From: Deltaproteobacteria bacterium RIFOXYA12_FULL_61_11
Lineage (GTDB): Bacteria > Bdellovibrionota_F > JAHFAK01 > YA12-FULL-61-11
Length of the DNA stretch: 14,722 nt
NCBI GenBank assembly: GCA_001799195.1
Contig: MGSU01000072.1
Span: 1 to 14,722, forward strand
Direction of reading: 5' to 3'
Shown here: in pieces, positions 1-5,964 of the stretch
How the letters are laid out: each line of letters starts with the position of its first letter
Position numbering within the stretch: position 1 is the stretch's first letter
The notes under the pieces: generated by a model
What the model saw: only the letters and a program-made list of their open reading frames with translations
Database searches by the model: none
Told to the model about the DNA's origin: nothing
Made by a program: the position numbers and the translations under genes

Positions 1-1682
1 AACACGGCCTCGGTCCGGCGATCGATCGAGGCGGTGGCCTCGTCGAGGATCAGGAGGTCTGCTCGGCGCAATACCGCGCGGACCAAAGCCAGGATCTGGC
101 GTTCCCCCTGCGAGAGGTTGTCGCCACGCTCGCTGAGCTGGGTGTGCAGTCCGTTCGGCAAGCGATCGAGGAAGGTGTGCAGGTCGAGGCGGTGACAGAC
201 CTCCCGCACGGAGGCTTCGGAGATGCCGGGATCGAAGAGGCGAGCATTGTCGAGGAAGGAGCCGGGAAAGACCAAAACCTCTTGCAGGACCAGGCCGAAG
301 AGCGCCCGGTAGGAACGCAAGGGGAAGGCCCCGAGGTCATGCCCGTCGAGAGAGAGCCGGCCCGCCTCGGGTTCCCAGAAGCGCAGGGCGAGGTTGACGA
401 TGGTGGTCTTCCCCGAGCCGGTGTCGCCGACCAGGGCCAGGCGTTCGCCGCGAGCGAGGGAGAAGGAGAGGTCTTGGAGGACCCAGGGCGAGGTCGGGGA
501 ATAACGGAATGAGACCTTCTCGAAGGCCAGGGTCCGCCAGGCCGGCACGGAGGGATCGGTGCGGTCCGAGGGGGAGGTTTCCGCGGTTCGGCCATGCAGC
601 TCGCGTATCCGTCCGGCGGCGACCATGGCCTCCTGCAGGATGGTGAGATTGGTCGATAGGCTCTGGATGGGTTCGAAGATGCGCCGGATGTAGGTCATGA
701 ACAGGATCACGGTGCCGAGGCTGATGGCTCCGCCGAGGGCCAGGGTACCACCGAACCACAGGGCTGCGGAGAGACCGAGCGCCTCGAAGAGGATGATGCT
801 GTTGTGGAACAAGATGTTGCCCAACTCGACCCGGCGATGGACGTCGAGTTCCCTCTCCGAGAGCCGCGCGGTGCGTTCGATCGCCCAGGGTTCTACGTCC
901 AGGGCCTTGACGAGCGCACGGTTCTGGGCCAGCTCGGACATGGTGGCCACCGCCACGGCAAAGCTCTCGCGGTGCCGGCGCAAGAGGGGAATGAGCCGGA
1001 GTTGGACCAGCCGGGTGAGCGCGAGCAGCAAGGGGAGGAGCAGGGCGGCGATGGCGAAGAGCCGGGGATCGATGGCGATCATCACGGTCACGATGCCGAG
1101 CAGTAAGAGCACATCCGAGACGAGCTTGAGCAAGGCGGTGGACAGCAGGTTGCCGAGCTTCTCCCCGTCGCTGTCGATGCGTGAGACCAGCTTCCCGCCC
1201 GGCATGTGCTCGAAGAAGGAGAGCGGCAGGGTGAGGACGTGCCGGAAGAGGGCTGCCTTGATGGTACACAGGACCGATTGGCCCACGCGGGTCAAGGTGA
1301 GCATCTCCACGTAGGTCGCTCCGACGATGAGTAGTTGCAAGAGGAAATAGCCGGCCACCGTGACCGCCAGTCCCCACAGGTCGTGGTTCGGAATATCCTG
1401 GTCGATGGCGTGACGGATCAACAGCGGAGCGCTGACCCCCGCACCGCTGATGCCGAGCACCAGCAGGAAGGCCAGGCCGAGTACGGTGCGGTAGGGACGG
1501 AGGTACGAGGCGAGGAAGAACAGGTCCCTCCAGGAAGAAGGGACCTCGGGCTCGTTCGAGCGACTGGAGGAGGTGAGGGTTTTGGGCAGAACGCCTCCTG
1601 CTCTAGGAACGGCTGGCGGTGCAAGTGCCCACGGCCATGCGCTCGAAGTTGGTGCGGACGAGTGCCACTTGTTCAGCCGCAC
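1..1682 (-). CDS. ABC exporter half-transporter (TMD-NBD fusion), 3' end cut by window
   Basis: This gene encodes an inner-membrane ATP-driven exporter with an N-terminal transmembrane domain and a C-terminal nucleotide-binding domain (MsbA/LmrA-like architecture); the substrate cannot be told. Read on the minus strand it stays in one frame for 560 codons and runs off the left edge. Motifs visible: the start of the membrane domain (SWRDLFFLASYLRPYR), hydrophobic helices, Walker A GDTGSGKTT (about 428-402), Q-loop LFGLVLQEV, signature NLSQGERQ, and Walker B LLILDEATASID close to the window edge. No ATG lies in frame near the N-terminus. The best start is GTG at 1682, which overlaps the stop of the upstream gene by 10 nt and adds a Pro/Ser/Ala-rich leader of about 45 residues before the first helix. 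That leader is unusual, so the exact start is uncertain. Overlap with the upstream gene implies co-transcription. Half-transporters work as dimers. Confidence 0.88.
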   Translation of the reverse strand, partial: MRLNKWHSSAPTSSAWPWALAPPAVPRAGGVLPKTLTSSSRSNEPEVPSSWRDLFFLASYLRPYRTVLGLAFLLVLGISGAGVSAPLLIRHAIDQDIPNHDLWGLAVTVAGYFLLQLLIVGATYVEMLTLTRVGQSVLCTIKAALFRHVLTLPLSFFEHMPGGKLVSRIDSDGEKLGNLLSTALLKLVSDVLLLLGIVTVMIAIDPRLFAIAALLLPLLLALTRLVQLRLIPLLRRHRESFAVAVATMSELAQNRALVKALDVEPWAIERTARLSERELDVHRRVELGNILFHNSIILFEALGLSAALWFGGTLALGGAISLGTVILFMTYIRRIFEPIQSLSTNLTILQEAMVAAGRIRELHGRTAETSPSDRTDPSVPAWRTLAFEKVSFRYSPTSPWVLQDLSFSLARGERLALVGDTGSGKTTIVNLALRFWEPEAGRLSLDGHDLGAFPLRSYRALFGLVLQEVLVFPGSFLDNARLFDPGISEASVREVCHRLDLHTFLDRLPNGLHTQLSERGDNLSQGERQILALVRAVLRRADLLILDEATASIDRRTEAV

Positions 1683-2755
1683 TGACCGCGGTAGGTGTAG
1701 GTGAACGTCAGTTCGGCACCGGACAGTTCGGTCCAATCGGCGAGCACCCGGTGTGCCCCCTTCCATTCGCCCGAGGCGAGGTCTTTGTGTACCTTTTCAA
1801 GGGAGTTGTCACCGAAATGGAAGGTGCCGTTCCGAACGTGGAGCACCTTTTCACTCTGGAGGCAGCGCAGGGTCAGTCCTCGCAGCAAGTAGTCGTCGAG
1901 TTCCTGACCCTTGTTCTTGGTTGAACCGTAGGGATCGAAGAGGCGCACGGTCCCGCCGTCATCGGCGAAGAGGGAGAGAGGGAGGAGTAGTTGTTGCGGC
2001 CGGAAGCCGGGCAGCTTTTCCTCGCGGGTGCGCTGGAAATTCAGTTCAGGCCCGCCGAAGGGTTTTCCGCCCACGGTAAGCAACAGAGGAGTATAGAGGT
2101 CGGCCGTCTCGAATTCCAACACCGCGAAGGCCTCGCGGCGATCTTCTGGTACCTCGTCTTCGCGGATGGCGCCGTTGCGGTGGGGGAGGCGTTGGATGAA
2201 GGTGAGGAAGTTATCGGTCATATTGGTGAGGGCGCCGGACAGGTAGATCGGCTCCTTCCAACCCCAATAGGCCACCTGGTCCGTGGTGAGGCCCAGCGCG
2301 GCCAGGTAGTACTCGCGGCTGTAATGGCTGGAACAAGTGCCCATGGTGATCCATTCCAGGTTGTTGCTGGGGCAGTAGTCACCGGGCAAGTTCTCGATCT
2401 CCTCTTCGATCATCTCGGCGGTCACCTTGACGTAGCCATCGCTGGCTGGGTCATACACCCAGAACCGGTTGTTCTCGTCCGGAACGCCGTTGGAGTGGCC
2501 ATTGAAAAAAATAGCGATGGTGCCGGGGTCGGAGATGTACTCCAGGAGCTCGCGCAGCGTGGTGCGGTTGTCCTGGACAAGGCGATAACCGCGGTGGCCC
2601 AGGATGGTTTCGATGGTCCGGGCGGTCTCGGAATCGTACAAGGTGTTGAGGTTGTCATACTCGTACCCGGTAAGGAAGTAGATGGTCGAGCCGGCCGCAG
2701 CATAGTCGCTGCACAGCGCAGAGCACAGGAGAAGGAGCATGAGGCGGTGGTACAT
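1673..2755 (-). CDS. Secreted caspase-like/C13-like putative cysteine peptidase
   Basis: A 360-residue protein with a clear signal peptide: MYHRLMLLLLCSALCSDYAAAG, with cleavage probably after the Ala run near residue 21. The mature part has an alternating strand-helix pattern and two motifs that suggest a caspase-fold (clan CD, C13/legumain-like) His-Cys dyad: His87 in IAIFFNGHSNG and Cys141 in ITMGTCSSHYS. I identify the dyad from spacing and context only. The C-terminal half (from about residue 200) matches nothing I recognise. The reading frame stays open upstream to 2899, but the ATG at 2755 directly precedes the signal peptide and is the natural start; an ATG six codons later (M6) is an alternative. 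It ends within the start of the ABC exporter gene, so the two are probably one operon. The protein is expected in the periplasm or outside the cell. Peptidase activity is inferred, not shown. Confidence 0.72.
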   Translation of the reverse strand: MYHRLMLLLLCSALCSDYAAAGSTIYFLTGYEYDNLNTLYDSETARTIETILGHRGYRLVQDNRTTLRELLEYISDPGTIAIFFNGHSNGVPDENNRFWVYDPASDGYVKVTAEMIEEEIENLPGDYCPSNNLEWITMGTCSSHYSREYYLAALGLTTDQVAYWGWKEPIYLSGALTNMTDNFLTFIQRLPHRNGAIREDEVPEDRREAFAVLEFETADLYTPLLLTVGGKPFGGPELNFQRTREEKLPGFRPQQLLLPLSLFADDGGTVRLFDPYGSTKNKGQELDDYLLRGLTLRCLQSEKVLHVRNGTFHFGDNSLEKVHKDLASGEWKGAHRVLADWTELSGAELTFTYTYRGQCG

Positions 2756-2950
2756 GGGGGCTCTTTCGAGGGTTGTTTCCTCGTGCTGACCAAGGCAAGA
2801 GCGGTGCCAGGTGTTCGGGGCTGATTGTCGTGTGATATCTGCTTCTTGGAAAAGGTTCTGCGTGCGTGGTCGGCGCCGAAAGGCCACCGCCACCGCCATG
2901 GTGCCCCCAGGCTCGGGACCCCGGAGGTCGGCAACCTGCTCCCGTATCCC

Positions 2951-3186
2951 TCAGTCTTGGGTGGATTGCAGGTTGTTTTTCACCGTAGGGGTGGCGCCGA
3001 CGGGGGATCCCCGCCACGGTGAGTGCAAGGATGCACACCTCCAGGTGGTGCGCAGGAGGCAGCACCGTCGGGCGCAAGCATGAGCATGGTGGGGGCGACA
3101 GCAAGCATGCGGGCCTCCAAGCGACGCGCAGGATGCAGCGGCGTCGGTGTGAGAGGCGACAGGACCCCTTGTCACCCCAAGACTGA
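2951..3186. repeat. Repeat-rich non-coding segment bounded by inverted repeats (MITE-like?)
   Basis: The 534 bases between the divergently placed peptidase-like and antitoxin genes (2756-3289) hold no convincing gene. Open frames there are short and lack supporting ribosome sites. Within it, TCAGTCTTGGG at 2951-2961 is exactly complementary to CCCAAGACTGA at 3176-3186, and the match continues to about 14 bp if one G is skipped. Inside lie two imperfect direct copies 76 bp apart (3025-3071 and 3101-3147, about 36 of 47 identical by eye) and a hairpin-capable stretch with CACCGT at 2981-2986 against ACGGTG at 3016-3021. The layout resembles a small non-autonomous element, but no target-site duplication is visible at its ends. 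Confidence 0.4.
3025..3147. repeat. Pair of imperfect 47-bp direct repeats, 76 bp apart
   Basis: Copy 1 spans 3025-3071 and copy 2 spans 3101-3147. The best-conserved core is GCGCAGGA.GCAGC..CGTCGG, identical at 19 of 22 positions (3050-3071 and 3126-3147). CCTCCA upstream of the core is also shared. The period of 76 is not a multiple of three, which argues against a repeated protein segment. A further short copy of GCAAGCATG occurs at 3074-3082 and again at 3101-3109. Confidence 0.55.
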
Positions 3187-3213
3187 TCACTTACCTGCTC
3201 TCCGCAATCGAAC

Positions 3214-3242
3214 TTGACTTAGTCTACTACTTGATTTACTAT
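3214..3242 (+). promoter_or_regulatory. Putative promoter of the toxin-antitoxin pair
   Basis: TTGACT at 3214-3219 and TACTAT at 3237-3242 are separated by 17 bases, fitting a sigma-70 promoter with a good -35 and a moderate -10. The region is AT-rich against a GC-rich background. The ten-mer ACTTGACTTA at 3212-3221 recurs as ACTTGATTTA at 3229-3238, 17 bp apart, so both copies overlap promoter elements. Such a repeat could be an operator for the antitoxin, as type II antitoxins usually autoregulate. This is a prediction from sequence only. Confidence 0.5.
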
Positions 3243-3289
3243 CAACCCATCTTCTGGCTCATATCCTGTCCGATTGAATGAGGACGCGC

Positions 3290-3529
3290 ATGATTTACCT
3301 CAATATTCATGAAGCCAAGACCAACTTGTCCAGATATCTCGAAAGAGTAGAGAGCGGCGAAACGATCATGCTGTGTCGGCGCAATACGCCCATTGCTCAG
3401 ATAACACCACTATCGCCAAAACGATCGACCCCAAGACCAATCGGCTTGAGCAAGGGTGAGGTTGCAGTGACCCCTGCCTTTTTCGAACCCCTGCCGGAGA
3501 GTCTGATTGCCGCATTTTACGGTGACTGA
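3290..3529 (+). CDS. Phd/YefM-family antitoxin
   Basis: A 79-residue protein beginning MIYLNIHEAKTNLSRYLERV, the usual opening of Phd/YefM antitoxins (a strand followed by the EAK..LS..L helix), then ETIMLCRRNTPIAQITP, the second half of the DNA-binding domain. The C-terminal tail (LSKGEVAVTPAFFEPLPESLIAAFYGD) would bind and mask the toxin. An in-frame ATG at 3278 exists, but GAGG at 3280-3283 is well placed for the ATG at 3290 and the family N-terminus starts there. The stop lies one base before the ATG of the toxin, the classical antitoxin-toxin order. The protein probably neutralises the PIN toxin and represses its own promoter together with it. Confidence 0.9.
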   Translation: MIYLNIHEAKTNLSRYLERVESGETIMLCRRNTPIAQITPLSPKRSTPRPIGLSKGEVAVTPAFFEPLPESLIAAFYGD

Positions 3530-3530
3530 C

Positions 3531-3926
3531 ATGCAACCCCGGCGCTATCTCTTGGATACCTGTGCCTTTCTATGGATAGCCAGCGACGATCCAAACCTGT
3601 CGCCGAAAGTACGCGAGGCCTTCAAGGATCCCGAAAACGACATCTTTTTGAGCGCGGCCTCGACCTGGGAAATCGCGATCAAGGTGCACTTGGGAAAACT
3701 TTCGATCAAAGGGCCGCTCAAGGAGCGCATTCCCGAGATCCGCGACCTGCATGGCATCTCTCCTCTACCGATCGAGGAAGAAGATACCCTGGCAATCGGA
3801 CTCTTGCCGATCCTTCACAAGGATCCTTTCGATCGCGTCTTGATCGCCCAGGCCTTGACCAAGGGTTTGTGCATCCTCACTCCGGACCCGGATATTCGTC
3901 GCTATCCGATCTTGACGATGTGGTAG
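3531..3926 (+). CDS. PIN-domain toxin (VapC-like ribonuclease)
   Basis: A 131-residue PIN-domain protein. Acidic residues expected to bind metal in this fold are visible: Asp9 in RRYLLDTCAFLW, Glu47 in SAASTWEIAIK, Asp98 and Asp101 in HKDPFDRVLIAQA, and Asp118/Asp120 in LTPDPDIRRYP. The STWEIAIKVHLGKL and HKDPFDR strings are typical of the PIN subgroup paired with Phd-type antitoxins. VapC family members are ribonucleases, many cutting tRNA or rRNA; the target here is unknown. The frame is open back to 3507, but ATG 3531 directly follows the antitoxin stop and gives the family's usual N-terminus. With the antitoxin it forms a type II toxin-antitoxin module beside the CRISPR locus, possibly an island-stabilising element. 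Confidence 0.9.
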   Translation: MQPRRYLLDTCAFLWIASDDPNLSPKVREAFKDPENDIFLSAASTWEIAIKVHLGKLSIKGPLKERIPEIRDLHGISPLPIEEEDTLAIGLLPILHKDPFDRVLIAQALTKGLCILTPDPDIRRYPILTMW

Positions 3927-3933
3927 CTCGGCA

Positions 3934-4485
3934 GTGCCGGTTCTTTTCCACCTCATGTTTTGTTTCTTCATCTGCATCGTCGCACTGCCCTCGACCCGGG
4001 CACAAGATGTTCCGCCGGCGCCTGGGCTGCACAAGTCGGTTGCGTCGATGGAGAAGAGTGAGGCCAAGGGATACTTCACCAAGGTCAAGAACGTCACCTT
4101 GGCCATGCTCAAAGATCCGAGCGCGCAACCCGTCATGCTGGTCTTGGCCTTCGACAGCGCGATCAAGGGGGAACCCCGCGTCGTCCATCGTTTGCCGATC
4201 ACCGAGATCGCCACTGTGGAACCGGACGGCGTGCGGTACATGGCCAGGCTCGAACAGGAAGAGGAAGTAGGTCTGACGCGCCGGCTCATCGTCGCCTTGA
4301 TCGAACGGACCATTTTCCTGGAGACCCTGGAGATGGGGGCCGAGGAGCCGGGTGCACCGCTCTGTCCGGGTGAGAACACCCCTCCGCTCATCCTGTGGGA
4401 CGCCAGGGTCATCGATGGCTACGGCATGTGCGGCGCCCAAGACGCACGTATGGCCCTGACCGGATCACCCAGAACGGTCGACTGA
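3934..4485 (+). CDS. Small secreted protein of unknown function
   Basis: I do not recognise a family. The 183-residue product starts with a likely signal peptide (MPVLFHLMFCFFICIVALPSTRA, cleavage before QD), so it should be exported. The mature part is mixed alpha/beta with no repeats or further membrane segments. Cys residues in LCPGEN and GMCGAQ near the C-terminus could form a disulfide. The start is GTG at 3934, only 7 nt after the toxin stop, with no strong ribosome site; ATG at 3955 would keep most of the hydrophobic segment and is an alternative. Close spacing suggests it may be transcribed with the toxin-antitoxin pair. After its TGA stop, the same frame stays open for about 65 codons, so a nonsense-truncated gene cannot be excluded. 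Confidence 0.6.
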   Translation: MPVLFHLMFCFFICIVALPSTRAQDVPPAPGLHKSVASMEKSEAKGYFTKVKNVTLAMLKDPSAQPVMLVLAFDSAIKGEPRVVHRLPITEIATVEPDGVRYMARLEQEEEVGLTRRLIVALIERTIFLETLEMGAEEPGAPLCPGENTPPLILWDARVIDGYGMCGAQDARMALTGSPRTVD

Positions 4486-4866
4486 ACCCGAGGTTCGCTC
4501 TGGTCGAATACCCCCACCATAAACAACCTCGCAAAAACCGACAGCCCCGCGTTGGATTCGGAATGGTTGGTAGTTGTTCCCACCGCCGTTCATTTCTTAC
4601 GAAAGGATAGCCGGGGCGACCGGCGGCGATGTCGGCTTGAAAAAAAATTACCGAGACGGACACCAAATGTCCCCGAGGGGTGAGAGGTTGGGGCACCAGT
4701 GAATTGATCCATGGAGGAGCTATGATGAGGATCCCTATCCAGCTCTTTCGCTTCTGTGCGACCTGGACGATGCGACCACCTCCTGGGTGTCCTGCAACTA
4801 ACCGGGGTTAACTTTCGGCAACGGCTCTGCTACCGACGAGGGAATCAGGTTCGACGAGGGATGAGC
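4486..4866. other. 381-bp interval without a confident gene
   Basis: No recognisable gene, RNA or repeat is seen. The interval has an A-rich tract near 4639-4650, which is the wrong sense for a + strand intrinsic terminator, and a small frame with a good ribosome site at 4722-4811, listed separately. Two fragments read like protein in frames broken by stops: one continuing from the upstream gene (4486-4680) and one at 4703-4860. They may be remnants of decayed coding sequence, or chance in GC-rich DNA. Any promoter for the WYL regulator and cas operon should lie here, but no clear -35/-10 pair was found. Confidence 0.45.
4722..4811 (+). CDS. Possible 29-residue small ORF upstream of WYL gene
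   Basis: GGAGG at 4713-4717 stands 4 nt before an ATG at 4722 and 7 nt before a second ATG at 4725. The frame encodes MMRIPIQLFRFCATW then a Pro/Arg-rich tail and stops at TAA 4809-4811. It could be a leader peptide or the surviving start of a broken gene. The only support is the ribosome site; no homology is recognised. Confidence 0.25.
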   Translation: MMRIPIQLFRFCATWTMRPPPGCPATNRG

Positions 4867-5871
4867 ATGGGCAGCGAGTGCGCCGGGATGGGCGGACAGT
4901 TCTACCTGCAGTGGCTGATGCTCGAGCTGCTCGCGAGCAAGGGGCGGAGTTACAGTATCGCCGAGCTTGCCTTGTCTCTGGCTGACTGCCGCGGCGGAGA
5001 GGTCGAAGAGAGCTTCAAGCGGCGGCTGCGCCGGACCATGGACCTGCTCAGCCGGATCCACCCGATCTGCGAGGAGCGAGCTGGCCGCGAGCTGCGCTTT
5101 TCCATCCCCGACGATCTTAAGACTCTCACCGTGCCGCTCACCTACCCCGAGCTGTACTCGCTGCTGGTCTCCGAGGAGCTGCTCGGGATTTTTAAGAACA
5201 CCGTGTTCTGCAGCAACTTCGAGCGCTTCTTCGCCCGCCTGCGCGCTTCCCTCGGGAGCCGCTTCGCCGAGCTGCTCGAACGCGGCCGGGGCAGCTTCGT
5301 GCAGAGCTACACCCTGCCTCAGGACTACGCCGACAAAATGGACGTGGTCCTTGACCTCACCCGCGGCATCCTCGAGCACAGGAGCGTGGTTCTCACTTAC
5401 CAGAGCCTCGACGCCGCCGAACCGGACCGCCGCCTGTTCGACCCGTACACCCTGTGGCTGCGCGACTCCTTCCTCTACTGCATTGGTCTGTGCAACAAGC
5501 ACGGCGCGGTGCGCGTGTTCAAGGTCAAGCGCATCCTCCACGCCACCTTGCAGCGCAAGCACTTCGTTTTAGAACACCCCTTCGACCTGAAAGGCTCGCT
5601 GCGCAGCAACTTCGGGATGATCTGGGACACACCGGCTACCTACCGCCTGATCTTCACACCGCGTTCCGGCACCCTGGCCCGCGAGGAGCTGGCCGAAAAG
5701 GACCACACCGCCACCCTCCTGCCCGACGGCCGGGTGGAACTTGAGTTCACCCTGGGTGGCAGCCTCGAGATTGCCCGCTGGGTCCGCGGCTGGGGCAACG
5801 AGGTCGAAGTGCAAGAACCCGCCGAGCTGGCCGCAAGGCTGCGGGCGGAGGCGGAGGAGAGGGTGGGGTGA
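4867..5871 (+). CDS. WYL-domain transcriptional regulator, cas-linked
   Basis: A 334-residue regulator with three parts: an N-terminal winged helix-turn-helix region (about 10-80, FYLQWLMLELLASKGRSYSIAELA), a WYL domain (about 165-230, with RRLFDPYTLWLRDSFLYCIGLC and AVRVFKVKRI) and a C-terminal WCX-type extension (about 255-330, LEIARWVRGWGNEVEVQEP). WYL proteins are ligand-sensing regulators often linked to CRISPR and other defence loci; some bind nucleic acid ligands. Lying 93 bp upstream of cas3 on the same strand, it probably controls the cas operon, its own gene, or both. Start choice: GAGGG at 4856-4860 sits 6 nt before the ATG at 4867, while ATG 4861 abuts it; the frame is open back to 4756 but those residues do not resemble the family. 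Whether it represses or activates cannot be told. Confidence 0.85.
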   Translation: MGSECAGMGGQFYLQWLMLELLASKGRSYSIAELALSLADCRGGEVEESFKRRLRRTMDLLSRIHPICEERAGRELRFSIPDDLKTLTVPLTYPELYSLLVSEELLGIFKNTVFCSNFERFFARLRASLGSRFAELLERGRGSFVQSYTLPQDYADKMDVVLDLTRGILEHRSVVLTYQSLDAAEPDRRLFDPYTLWLRDSFLYCIGLCNKHGAVRVFKVKRILHATLQRKHFVLEHPFDLKGSLRSNFGMIWDTPATYRLIFTPRSGTLAREELAEKDHTATLLPDGRVELEFTLGGSLEIARWVRGWGNEVEVQEPAELAARLRAEAEERVG

Positions 5872-5964
5872 AACATGAATAATCATTGAGCGAGGAACAA
5901 TTCGTTTGCCAAAGATGTTTCGGCTACGTAGGACAGAAGACACGAATCAGCTGCAAGGTACTTC

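Noticed and set aside
337-1377. Minus-strand frame of 346 codons over the ABC exporter
   Set aside because: Out of frame with the Walker A, signature and Walker B motifs; Arg/Pro-rich composition typical of a shadow frame.
3002-3012. GGGGATCCCC palindrome
   Set aside because: Short, common in GC-rich DNA, and not linked to any other signal.
4625-4655. A-run after a GC-rich stretch as a terminator
   Set aside because: A + strand intrinsic terminator needs a stem followed by T residues. Read on the minus strand the T-run comes before the GC-rich part, so neither orientation fits.
4756-4866. Longer N-terminus for the WYL regulator
   Set aside because: The extra residues do not resemble a winged-helix start; the SD at 4856-4860 favours ATG 4867.
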